Origin: Closterium sp. NIES-65 | Lineage: Eukaryota > Streptophyta > Zygnematophyceae > Desmidiales > Closteriaceae | Direction of reading: 5' to 3' | DNA: 64,000 bases | NCBI GenBank assembly: GCA_948144175.1 | Contig: CANXME010000532.1 | Span: 1,245,001 to 1,309,000 of the forward strand | Shown: in pieces, positions 1 to 10,400 of the stretch | How the letters are laid out: every line of letters begins with the position of its first letter | Numbering within the stretch: position 1 is the stretch's first letter | Made by a program: the position numbers and the translations under genes | The notes under the pieces: generated by a model | Told to the model about the DNA's origin: nothing | The model's database searches: none | What the model saw: the letters and a program-made list of their open reading frames with translations, nothing else

Positions 1-401
1 TCCTCTCTCACACTCCTCTGAGCCTGCGTGGCTTGGGTGGAAGCAGCAGCAGCAGCCGAAGGAGGGGAGGAGGAGTAGGAGAGAGTGGCAATGAAGCTAA
101 TGGGAATGGCGGCCTTCCATCGAACAAACACCACAGTGCTCCATGACCCATGGGGTTCCACCATAGGCACCTTAATGTCTCCTCTCAATGCCACCTGCTG
201 CTGTTGCTGCTGCAATTGCTGCTGCTGCTGCTCGTTGCTCTCTCTTCCCTTGCTCTGATTCCCTCCTTCATCCCCCTCTCCCACGCCCCTTCTTGTCTCG
301 AGAGAGTACAGGAGGAAGTCGGGGAGGAGGGAGAGGTGGCGAGCGCTGGAGCGGAGGTTGAGGAGGCAGAAAGCAAGCAGGGAGGGGAAGGAGTCTCGGC
401 G
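1..401 (-). other. open frame continuing past the stop of the left-end gene
   Basis: Minus strand. Directly after the TAA at 402-404 the same reading frame stays open to the edge of the window, about 130 codons, and encodes a leucine-rich stretch (SFPSLLAFCLLNLRSS), then a hydrophilic segment with a glutamine run, then a Ser/Ala-rich tail. The leucine-rich part looks like genuine coding sequence. Either the TAA is a nonsense mutation and the gene once continued here, or the frame is open by chance in GC-rich DNA. No splice site that would skip the TAA was found. Confidence 0.3.
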
Positions 402-745
402 TTAGAGCTGTGTGATGGCGTCTAAGAGCAGCTCGGCGTTGGGGTAGTCATGCATGCACATATACTCCTGTACCATGTCACATGAGACCTTTGGGTGGGG
501 AGGAGACAGGGCGGGAGGGAGGCAGAGAAAAGGGTGAGGATGTGGTGTAACAGGAGCTTAGCATTGGGGCAGCCGTGCATGCAGAGGCACTCACGTGCCA
601 TGTCGCATGACACCTTTGGGAGGGGAGACATGGCGGGAGGGAGGGCGAGGAACGAGGTGAGCATGCAGTGTCGCAGCAGCTTCGCGTTGGGGTGGTAGTC
701 GTGTCATGGCACGAGAACATAGCTACTTGCGTGCCATGTCTTTGC
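402..745 (-). repeat. three tandem copies of exon C
   Basis: The exon C block recurs on the minus strand at 488-402, about 613-540 and about 740-660. The second copy keeps the acceptor and reads CDMARECLCMHGCPNAKLLL without a stop. The third has a stop and frame disruption (C-rich CHDTTTTPTRSCC in one frame). Only the first looks functional. The pattern implies tandem duplication of an exon with flanking intron, followed by decay. Confidence 0.5.
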
Positions 746-2930
746 CATTGGGAGTGGGCAGAAGGGAGGGAATGGATGAGGGGGAGATGAAGGGGACGGG
801 GTGGAGAAGGAGGATGCGATGTGGTGTGATGTGGTGTAACGTGGTGTGATGTGGTGTTAGCAGATGTTGCAGGGTGTTTTTTAGAATTCTCAGAAACACC
901 CTGCAACAGGATGTGGTGTGGCCTTAGCAGATTGGTGTTGGGATGGTGGTGCGGCTTTGCGCCACTCCCCCCCTTCCCTGCCACGCCCACCGCCCACCCA
1001 ACCATGCCCTCCGATCGTACACTCCCTCCCCTTTCACCCTCACATGCACCATCATGTGCTGGGCGTGCATGCCATGGTACAGATGTGACATGGCTGGCCT
1101 CGTCCCATTCCCCCACCCCCAACCCCACCGCTAAACACCCAACCAACCATGCGCCCCATCATCTCCCCCCCTCCCCACCCTCACATGCAACATCACGCGC
1201 TGGGCGTGCATGCCACAATACACTTGTGTCCTGGCTGTTGCTCCTGTCCCACCACCCATTCACTAACCTCTGGGCCAATCCTCACTCCCTCTTCCACTGC
1301 CCACCCACCACCCGCCCACCCAACCATGCCCCTTCCACCTTATCTCTCTTCCCTCCCCCCCCCCTCCCCCCCCCACCCTTCTCACTGCAGCATATGTACT
1401 CTGCATGGATGCCCTCATTACACACGCAACCCTATCCCACCCACACCACCCGTCCCACCACCCACTCAAAAACGCCCTCCTCTCCCTCCCGCCCAACCAC
1501 GCCCCACCCTCCCCTCAAATCCCACCTGTGCCATCATGCGTTGCGTGTGAATGCAGTGGTATAGGTCTACACCTTGGCTGCCCTCGTCCCATCCCCCACC
1601 CATAGCCCCACCTGTGCCATTATGCGCTAGGCATGAATGCCGCAGTATAGATCGTGTGCCTTGGCTACCCTCGTCCCATCCCACATCCCCTCACTACCCA
1701 CCCTACCATGCGTCCCATCATCTCCCCCACTCCCCACCTTTGTCATCATGCATTGGGCATGAATGCCGTGGTACAGGTCGTGAGCCTTGGCTGCCCCTGT
1801 TTCAGCACCCACCCCTCTTCCCACCACCCACAGCCCACTCAACAATCCTGCCCACCCCACCTGTGCCATCATGCGCTGGGCATGAATGCCGCGGTACAGG
1901 TCGTGAACCTTGGCGCACATCAGAATGACCGCCCCTGACAGGTGCCCTGACCACTGCCGCACCACCTCGTGCAGCAACACCTCCTGGTCTGTAGGGCTGG
2001 TTTGGGAGATACAGGTGGGGGAGGGAGGGGGTTGGTGGGAGGGGAGGGAAGGGGGGATGGTGGGGGGAGAGGGAAGGGGGGTTGGTGGGGGGGGAGGGAA
2101 AGGGGGGGTGGTGGGGAGGGAGGGAGGGGGGGTGGTGGGGGGGAATGGTGCAGTGAAGGGGGAGACATGTCGGCCCCTGACAGGTGCTCCGACTGCTGTC
2201 GCACCACCTCATGCATCAACCTCCTGGTTCGTGGGGTTGAGGGGAGGGGGGGGGGGAGGGATACGGGTGCGAAATCGGGTGGGGGTGCAGGTGGGATGGA
2301 AGCAGATTGTGAGCGACAGGGAGTCGGTGAGAGGGTGTGGGGGAGGAGGATAGACGATGCTGACGACAATGGAGGGACAAGGAAGGGAGACGGGTAAGAG
2401 AGGCACCTGAAAAGGAGCAACTATATGTGTGCATCATGCACCACGCGCCCACCCCCTGCGCCCTACCCCCTGCACCGTACACTGCACACCACACACCATG
2501 CCACACCACACTCCACCCACCACTCTCAGAACACCACACACCATACCCCACGCGGCCACACATCAACCTCAAACCCCTCCCAGCAAAACTCTTACCGCAG
2601 CTCGTGCGGCGCCTGTCCGTAGAACACCAGCCGGCATGCCTGCCTTACATACAACAGCTCCTCCACCCCCGAATTCCCCTCCGCCAGCACATCCACCAAC
2701 CCATCCACACTCACTCCAACCTCTCCAAACGCCCCCGCCTGCACCCCTCCCACCCCGCCTCCGTCCCCTCCCAGCGCCGCCAGCCCAAACGTATCCAGAG
2801 ATAAGCGTGCATCGTCATATGCACGCCTGTGCCTGAGCATGTGCTTGGCTGCAAGCTGGAACACGCGTGCTACTAGCGGCATGCGCAGGGACTGGGATGA
2901 GAAGGGTCCCTGCCCTTCCAAGGCTCGCGG
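402..2930 (-). CDS. unidentified multi-exon gene, probably decaying
   Basis: I do not recognise the product. Three exon-like blocks are visible on the minus strand. Exon A (about 2930-2596) encodes a segment beginning near PFSSQSLRMPLVARVFQLAA and ends FYGQAPHELR at a GTAAG donor. Exon B (1983-1861) is 123 bp, phase 0, bounded by CAG and GTGGGG, and encodes HEVVRQWSGHLSGAVI followed by VHDLYRGIHAQRMMAQ. Exon C (488-402) follows AAG, is phase 0, encodes CDMVQEYMCMHDYPNAELLL and ends in TAA at 402-404. B joins C in frame; A joins B only if a different donor is used, so the model is incomplete. A shortened second copy of the start of exon B lies at about 2223-2184 and fits exon A in phase. The blocks are separated by G- or C-rich low-complexity introns. 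Several exons have extra degenerate copies. Upstream exons were not identified. Confidence 0.45.
1045..1925 (-). repeat. six degenerate tandem copies of the exon B 3' half
   Basis: A block of about 55 bp encoding a version of HDLYRGIHAQRMMAQ plus a GTGGG or GTGAG donor-like end occurs near 1868-1925, 1746-1800, 1619-1680, 1538-1600, 1190-1235 and 1045-1100. Similarity to the intact copy declines towards low coordinates: the 1746 copy is open (HDLYHGIHAQCMMTK), the 1619 copy has a stop, the 1538 copy is frameshifted, and the leftmost two are barely recognisable. C-rich spacers separate the copies. Confidence 0.55.
2013..2140. repeat. G-rich low-complexity tract
   Basis: Purine-only GGGAGGGAAGGGGGG-type repeats on the plus strand, lying in the presumed intron between the two exon B copies. 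No coding signal is visible in it. Confidence 0.8.
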
Positions 2931-3984
2931 GAGAGGCGTTGCTGTGGGATGTGACTGTTACTGTGGTGGCGGCAGCAGTGGCTGCAGCTCTGGCGCTTGT
3001 TGCTACTACCACTACTGCAGTTGCTGCTGCGGCGGCGGCGGTGGCTGCGGCAGCACTGGCAGCAGTGACAGGGGCGGGGAGGGGCAATGAAACCCACCAA
3101 CCTCGTGCGGACAGAGGAGCGGTGCGGGCTCTCTTTGGATTGGGCTGCTCTAGTGGCACCCCATGGGTTTTCTTTCCAGTGAGCGTGTCTTGTGACGGGT
3201 TGGTGACGGTTAAAGCCGCATAGGGAGACTGCTCCGGAGTGAGGGGGTGCCGTATGGACTGGAGCTTTCTGCAAATGTGTTCGCCACAGAGGTAAACTGG
3301 TTTGTCTCCTTATGATGGTAACTCCCTAACCAATCACCTTGCAGCAACGCCTGTCGTGGAGGTGGTGGTGGATGCCAATTCTCTTCAGTCCCTTCGAGGA
3401 GGTCTCTGGCAAGGTATCTAGCTGTGGTGCAGCATTTTCTTGTACTTTCTCTACGTCCTGAAGGTCGCTTCTGATTCATGTATGAGATACGATGATTCCT
3501 GAGGGTAAACCGACCTAAACAGCAGAAAGGCTGTGCTGTTATGAGGCTTGGCCAAGGGCCTGTGGCTGGAGATGGGCGAGGAGGAGAGCCATGGACGCCT
3601 GTGGGCGTTCCAGGAGGTTGACTAGGAGGCTTGCTGCTGTCACTATTGAGGTGGGGTGAGGCAACATAAGGGGCCTTCTGTGGCTGGGTCAGCCATGTCA
3701 AGCCCCCCAAGGGTGGTTGGGCGGGAGGCCATACGTCCAGAGGCCTATTATTTATCAGCCATCGTGGCGCCCCTTCTGATGACGTGTTGCTCGCTCGCTG
3801 TACCTGTCGCTGCAACCGTCGAGACGACCATGATGGCAAGCCCTATTGGCCTGTTGCCTGCCCGTCCTGCTGCTCCGGCGCACTGCCCGGAAGCTTGCCC
3901 CGATGCACTGCCACGTCACCTGCCTGTTGGCTGTCCCGTCGCGTTGCCTCATCGTCCGTTGACTGACACCGCTACTGCAGCACC
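2931..3984. other. no gene recognised
   Basis: Contains a GCN-rich stretch (about 2960-3070) that reads as poly-alanine in one frame, and otherwise anonymous sequence. Several frames are open, but none shows a domain, a splice-supported exon or composition that convinces. Confidence 0.5.
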
Positions 3985-4222
3985 TTCTGGAGTAGCGCCA
4001 GTGCCAGAGCCAGTGCCAGCGCCAGTGCTAGTGCCAGTGCCAGTGCCAGCACCAGTGCCAGTGCTAGTGCCAGTGTTAGCGCCAGTGCCAGCGCCAGTGC
4101 CAGTGACAGTGCCAGTGTTAGCGCCAGTGCCAGCGCCAGTGCCAGTGCCAGAGCCAGTGCCAGCGCCAGTGCCAGTGCCAGTGCCAGTGTTAGCGCCAGT
4201 GCTAGCGCCAATGCCAGTGACA
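3985..4222. repeat. 6-bp minisatellite, GCCAGT unit
   Basis: About forty imperfect copies of GCCAGT with GCCAGC, GCTAGT and GTTAGC variants, in patches of higher-order repetition. Because the unit is six bases, all frames stay open (valine-proline repeats on the plus strand, threonine-glycine or alanine-leucine repeats on the minus strand). This accounts for the long open frames here without a gene. Confidence 0.9.
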
Positions 4223-5403
4223 CCCACCAGCGCCAGCTCCAAGTGCCAGCAGCGCCTGCCGCGGCCCTGCATCGACCCATCCACGACAGACGCTGTGGGC
4301 GGGAGGTGGCAGGATTGGCGGCCAAGGTTGAGGGGGTGCTCAAGCCCCCTTAGCCCACCTCCCCACCCCTCTGTTTCCTCCTCGCGCATGCAGCGTCAGC
4401 CCTTTGCACCTGCACCTGCTGCGCCTGCCACTGTGGGGGGGAGGTAAAGGGGTGGCGGGAGTGCATTTGCAGTGTCAGCTGCCTCCTCCTCCTCTCTCTG
4501 CCGCCACCTGTTCCTGCTGCCCATGTCGGCTGCCCATGCCTGTTGCTCTTGCCTGCAGCCTGTGTCTGCAGTCGCTTCCGTCTACTGGCACCCACAAGTG
4601 CTGCCATTGAGAGCCTTGCTGTGCCGCTGCTCATTGCAGCAACATCACCCGCTCTCCAGGTGACAAGTTGTCGCCTGCTCCCATTGCTCTCTGCCAGATG
4701 TACCCCTTCATAAGGTGTTGACTACACTAGTCTATGCTGAGGCCGTTTGTTTGGGTGTGTCAAATATACATGTTTCATATATAGCTAGATTCTACTCTAG
4801 TGTTGGTGGTGTACTTCCTTGATTACGTGCTTTCTTGTATTTCTTTCTTGCTTCTTTCAATGCAACCCCTTCTTCCTCTTGGGATTTTTTTTGGCCAGAA
4901 AATGGCGAGAGCAAGGGTGAGTGCGAGGGCAATTGCGTGGCTGCATGTGTGGCGGGGTGCATTGGTGTGCGAGGGTGAGTGTGTGGCTGAGTGCGAGGGT
5001 GATTGGAAATAGCTATTCGACCTTGACACTGAATGTACACAGTCGACTCTTAGGACCACCTCAGTCTAAATACGGTATCCTGGGAGGCCATTAGCCATGC
5101 TAGGTTCAAGAAAGTTTCTAAAAGTGTTGTCCACCAAGAGATCTCCATAACCCACCAAAATTTGTGAGGTTGTCCACCACAAAGAATGTATAAGCCAGAA
5201 TTAGCCTTTTAGAATGTGTAGCCAATAATGACCTAAAACTTGCTAGAAATCACAAACCCAGACTCCACGCTGTCCATTGTCATGCATAAGGTTACACTGA
5301 AGTGTACACAACTACAATATATCCAGTCACGATGCTTGTAAGGTAGCCACAAGCCCCAAATACTTTCAATCATATCTAGAATTGGCCACGGCAATTATTG
5401 AGT
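4223..5403. other. no gene recognised; AT-richer flank of hAT-1
   Basis: Base composition changes from GC-rich to nearly balanced at about 4680. Stop codons are frequent in all frames. A short run of [20 protein letters not shown] repeats lies at about 4910-5005. This is the left flank of the hAT-1 insertion site. Confidence 0.5.
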
Positions 5404-5423
5404 CTTCTGAGCAGGCCCTCAGA
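5404..5423 (+). repeat. hAT-1 left target duplication and terminal inverted repeat
   Basis: The 8-bp target duplication CTTCTGAG (5404-5411) is followed by the terminal inverted repeat CAGGCCCTCAGA (5412-5423). Both match the right end at 31453-31472 exactly. An 8-bp duplication is the hallmark of the hAT superfamily. Confidence 0.93.
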
Positions 5424-5579
5424 TATCAGCGTAAAACACGCTGATTACGCTGATTTTGTAGCTCTGATTTCCGTTTTCCCTGAAAAATCAGCATATGCCT
5501 CATTTTTGCACTGTAATTTCAGTATTTGCAATTTTGCCACACTGACCATTTTTCGTGTTTGAGAACAAGTAACACTGAC

Positions 5580-6070
5580 GAATCAGTATACTTCAGCGAG
5601 TCACACTGAAACGGACTTGACCGCCCGGGGGGGGGGGGGGAGGGGACGCGTTTACAGACTGTACCTTCCCGTGATTCACGAAACCCCACCCCACCCACAC
5701 ACTTGGAATCTTTTCACATGCGCTGTACTTACAGCATGTGCGCGCCGAACCGTTTTGCCTCGCTGGAAGCCATCACACCAGAGTACGATGAACCTATTTC
5801 AACAACTGCCCAATGATAACACAGACAGCACACCACTGCTGGCACGGTCCACACCAACACGCCATAAAATATGGCAGTGGGGTGGGTGGGGGTATTGTCA
5901 TCTTGCCCGCAAAGACGTCAACCATGGCGGTTCGGGAGAGGGGGTACCCCCATCTGCTCCCTCGATCTGTTCCTGCACTCGTCGTGAACCCCTGCAGGAA
6001 GTGACTTTCGAGCTCAACCAAACAGTAGCTTCCCTCTCAAGCTCGGCACGCTCAGCACAGCTGAGCAGCC
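5580..6070 (+). other. hAT-1 5' untranslated region
   Basis: Between the subterminal repeats and the transposase start codon. Includes a 14-base G run at about 5627-5640. No other gene is supported; an open frame at 5617-6096 overlaps the transposase start and has no recognisable domain. Confidence 0.4.
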
Positions 6071-6345
6071 ATGGCGGATTCAACGCCCGCAGGTGACAAC
6101 CCTGAATCCGTCCCAGCCACGAAGCCAGCCGCCCTTACTGGCCTAGACTTCTTACGACGAGCTTCAGCTGCTCCCGATTTAGTTTCGCCATCAGCTCCTA
6201 CCGTTGTTTTCCCTTCCTCGGGCCACGAGGCACCTACGATCTGGACGCAGGGCGAGTGTTCGACGCATGCTCGCGATGCCGCATTACCTCGTGTCGCTGC
6301 CGCATCAACTCCTGCCGCTATCGCATCAACTCCTGACGCTGCCGC

Positions 6346-6481
6346 TGTCAGATTATTATATAGCTGATGCATATATTTAGGCTGTAGTGGGGTAGCCCAT
6401 AGGGGGTACAACCCATTTAGGGTTGGTACTTGTACTTGCTTCATTTCATAGTGCACCTCATTCCTCTCTCTAATCTCAACA
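6346..6481 (+). repeat. copia-A1 5' LTR
   Basis: 136 bp, starting TGTCAGATTATTATATAG and ending ATCTCAACA. The core GGGGGTACAACCCA, flanked by GGGTAGCCCATA and TTAGGGTT, is shared with the A2 and A6 LTRs, which identifies the family. Confidence 0.96.
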
Positions 6482-6496
6482 TGGTATAGAGCGGGT
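6482..6496 (+). other. copia-A1 primer-binding site
   Basis: TGGTATAGAGCGGGT begins immediately after the 5' LTR. It resembles TGGTATCAGAGC, the plant copia site that pairs with an initiator-Met tRNA fragment, with one base missing and later differences. Confidence 0.7.
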
Positions 6497-6639
6497 CCTT
6501 CGTAAAGGACCAATTTTTAAGGGCCCACCCACGAAAATTTCGCTGCCCGGAGCGCGCCCTTCCCTCCCCGAAGCGCGCTCCCCCCCCTAGTCCTTCTCGC
6601 GCTGCCCTTGTGGCCCCCGCGAGTCGCGCGCGCGACCTT

Positions 6640-7345
6640 TTTTTTTCGCGCGCGCGGCCCGGGCCACGTCGCGCTGGCCTTACGGCCGCGTCGCGCCGCC
6701 CTCGCGGCTCTGCTGCGTCGCGCCGCCTTCGCGGCCCCTTAGCGCCGCCCACGCGGCCTCCTCGCCTGCCTCTGCAGGCCCCGACGTCGCCTCTGCCGGC
6801 CCCGCAGCTGCACCTGACGGCCCCGCCGTCCCCTTCGGACGGCCCCGCCGTCCCTTTCTGCCGGCCCCGCCGCTGCACCTGACGGCCCCGCCGTCCCCTC
6901 TGCCGGCCCCGCCGCTGCTTCAGACGGCCCCGCCGTTGCACCCAACGGCCCCGCCGTCCCCTCTGACGGCCCCGCCACTGCACCTACCGGCCCCGCCGCT
7001 ACCCCTGCCGGCCCCGCTACTGCACCTGCCGGCCCCGCTACTGCACCTGCCGGCCCCGCCGCTACCCCTGCTGGCCCCGCTACTGCACCTGCCGGCCCCG
7101 CCGCCTCATCTCCCGGCCCCGCCGCCCCAGCAGCCGAGCCGTCCCAGTGGCCGAGCCGCCCCAGCAGCCGAGCCGCAGTAGCAGCCGAGCCGCCCCTGCA
7201 GCCGAGCCGCCCCAGGAGCCGAGCCGCCCCAGCAGCCGTGCCGCCCGAGCCGCCCGAGCCGCCGAGCCGCCCGAGCCGCCCAGCAGCCGAGCCGCCGAGC
7301 CGCCTGAGCCGCCCGAGCCGCCCGAGCCGCCCGAGCCGCCTGCAC
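6640..7345 (+). repeat. copia-A1 C-rich leader
   Basis: The untranslated leader between primer-binding site and gag is dominated by GGCCCCGCCG and GCCGAGCCGCC repeats with strong C-over-A skew. An open frame without its own start runs through part of it into gag and would encode a Pro/Ser/Ala repeat. GTGAG occurs 49 nt before the gag ATG, as it does near the ATG in A2 and A6. Confidence 0.8.
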
Positions 7346-7404
7346 TGCCCTGTCTGGTGAGCACTGAGCGTTCCTCTGTGCACTGCCCTTACCCTACTGC
7401 TGTC

Positions 7405-10400
7405 ATGGCTACCCCCAGTGTCCTCACCTTTGACGCTGAGGGCAGAGCCATCGACTTTGACGTATGGGTAGACGACCTACTGCTTTTCCTACAGTGCGAC
7501 AGAGCTGACGGCCTCTCTCTCTTTGATCTCACTTCTGGTGCCTCTCCCGCCCCTGCTGCTACTGAGGATGCCACTGTTCGCTCACAGTGGGCCACACGCG
7601 ATGCTGCTGCACGTCTTGCTGTGCGTCGCCACCTCCCTCCCTCTGAGCGTGCACACTTTGGGTCGTACAAGAGTGCTAAGACCTTGTACGACGCCGTTAT
7701 TGCACGCTACTCCACCCCTGCCACTGCTGCACTGAGCCGCCTCATGCTACCGTACCTCTTTCCCGACCTTGCTGCTTTTGCCACAGTCGCCGACCTCATT
7801 ACCCACCTGCGCACTAGTGACGCTCGCTTCCGCGCTGCACTTCCTGCTGAGTTCTGCGCCAAGAACCCCCCCCCCAGTACTTCACTCTCTACTACATTGT
7901 CACCCGCCTCCCTAACTCCCTTCGCGGAGTCAGGGACGACTTACTCTCAGTCTGCCCCACCACTCTCACTGTTGAGCTCCTCGAGAAGTCCCTCCTCGCA
8001 GCCGAGAAGAGCATTCTCGCTGTAGGGGCCTCTCGTGGTGACCCGCGCACCCCCATCTTTGAGGGGTGTTCCCCCTCCCCCCTCCTGCCCTCTGTCGCCT
8101 CTGCTGCCACGGCCGACCTCGTTGGTTTTGAGTCGGTCGGTGCGGCGTCTGCCCCTAGCGGGAGACGTCGCTCTGGCAAGGGCAAAGGGGGCAGGGGTGG
8201 AGGGGGAGGCGGCGGGGGCGGTGGAGGCGGCGGTGGAGGCAGCGGAGGAGGTGAGGGTGGTAGCGGGAGTGGTGGCGGGAGTGGAGGTGTCAGCGGCGGC
8301 AGTGGAGGCGGGGGCGGCAGCGGAGGTGGTGGTGGGAGTGGAGGCGGAGGCGGTGGTGGCGGCGGCGACGGTTGGGGTGGCGGTGGCAGCGGAGGTGGTG
8401 GCGGTGGCGGCGGAGGAGGCGGCGGAGGAGGCGGCGGAGGTCGTGGCTCGTCGCGGAGGAGTGGCTCCGGTGGTGGTCAGCGCCAGCAGCAGCAGCGTGG
8501 TCAGGAGACCCTCTCCCTGCAGCAGCTCCGTGAGTGGTACGCTGCACGTCAGAGGGGTGGGGGTCCTGGTCCGTGCACCTACGTCCTGCGCACTGGCGAC
8601 CGTGCGGGTGAGCCGTGTGGTGGTCCACACTCCGCCCAGCGCTGCTTCGGCCGCCTGACTGACGCCTGGCGCCGCCAGTTTCCTGATGCCTCTGAGATTC
8701 CTCGCTGGGACCAGCTTTCTAGGGCAGGAGTAGCTATCTTTGATCTTGACTTAAATGCTATTCTTCGTGCCATGTATGCTGTGACTATTAGTGAGAAGGG
8801 TGACTGTTACCGGTGTTTCCCGCCCGACCCGGGCATTGGTACTGCAGCTCCAGGTGCTGGTGAGGCTGCTGCTCCAGGTGCTGTTGAGACTGCGGCTCTA
8901 GGTGCTGTTGCGGCTGCTGCTCTAGGTGCCAGTGAGTCTGTGTCCCCAGGTGCTGGTGAGTCTGCTCTCTCAGGTACAGTGTCCGCTCCGCCCTCTCTTA
9001 CCTTCACTCTTGACTCAGGAGCATCTGGCTCCTTCTTTAGAGACCGCACCACACTCACGCCGCTTAGTCGGCCTGTGGCAGTCTCCCTGGCGGACCCCTC
9101 TGGGGGTCCTGTTCTAGCTCGCTACTCCACTGTCCTTCCGTGCCCTGCGGTCCCGTCTGGCTCCCTGTCCGGTCTCTACCTCCCCTCGTTCTCTACGAAC
9201 TTGGTGGCGGGTGCTGACCTACAGGATGCAGGGGTTGACCAGTTCACCCCTGCACGCTGACGGGACACCCACTGCACGGACGCGGACACGGGTCGACACT
9301 TGACCACGTTCACACGTGGGCCCAGGTCGAGCCTGTACACACTCACTGTTCCGTCTCCTCCTCCTGCGTCTGGTCAGGTAGCTGCGTCGGGTCAGGTGTT
9401 TGCTGCAGCGTCCAGGTCTGGTCCTGAGTCTGCTCCCTGCTCTTGTCGCCTCCTGTCCCACGAGACCCTCCTGTGGCACCACAGGATGGGTCACCCCTCA
9501 CTGCCTCGTCTCCGAGGCATGGCCTCTCGCCTTCTTGTCTCTGGTCTTCCCCGGTCCCTCCCTCCCCTTCCTCCGGGGCCTGGCCCTCCCTGTGTCCCCT
9601 GTGTCGAGGGTCGCCTGCGGGCTACCCCTCACTCCTCCCCGTTTCCTCCGACGGAGGCCCCGATGCAGACGCTTCACATTGACGTGTGGGGCCCAGCCCG
9701 TGTCCGTGGACAGGGTCACGAGCGCTACTTCCTGCTGGTGGTTGACGACTACTCGCGTTACACCACAGTCTTCCCCTTGCGCAGCAAGGGTGAGGTCACT
9801 GAGGTGTTGATCGACTGGATCCGCGCAGCTCGTCTCCAGCTCAGGCGGAGCTTCGGCTCGGACTTTCCTGTTTTGCGTCTGCACTCGGACAGAGGCGGAG
9901 AGTTCTCCTCCGGCCTTCTGCGAGCCTACTGTCGTGCACGAGGCATCCGCCAGACCTTCACGCTTCCGGACTCTCCACAGCAGAATGGGATTGCTGAGCG
10001 CCGCATCGGCATTGTCATGGACGTCGCCCGTACGTCCATGGTGCATGCGGCTGCCCCCCATTTTCTGTGGCCGTTTGCGGTGAGGTACGCCGCCCATCAG
10101 ATCAACCTTCAGCCCAGGGTCTCCCGACCGGAGACCTCCCCAGCTTTGCTGTGGACGGGGAAGGTTGGCGATGCGTCGGCGTTCCGTGTCTGGGGATCTC
10201 GGGCGTTTGTCCGCGACTTGTCTGCGGACAAGCTGTCCCCTCGTGCTGCTCCTTGCGTCTTCCTGGGTTTCCCCCCTGACGCACCTGGGTGGCAGTTTTA
10301 CCACCCCACCTCTCGTCGTGTTCTGTCCTCCCAGGACGTCACGTTCGACGAGTCGGTTCCCTTCTACCGGCTCTTCCCCTACCGCACTCCGTCCCTCCCC

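Noticed and set aside
3656..4447. 263-codon valine-proline repeat protein
   Set aside because: Nearly all of it is the GCCAGT minisatellite; the unique ends have no recognisable domain or splice support.
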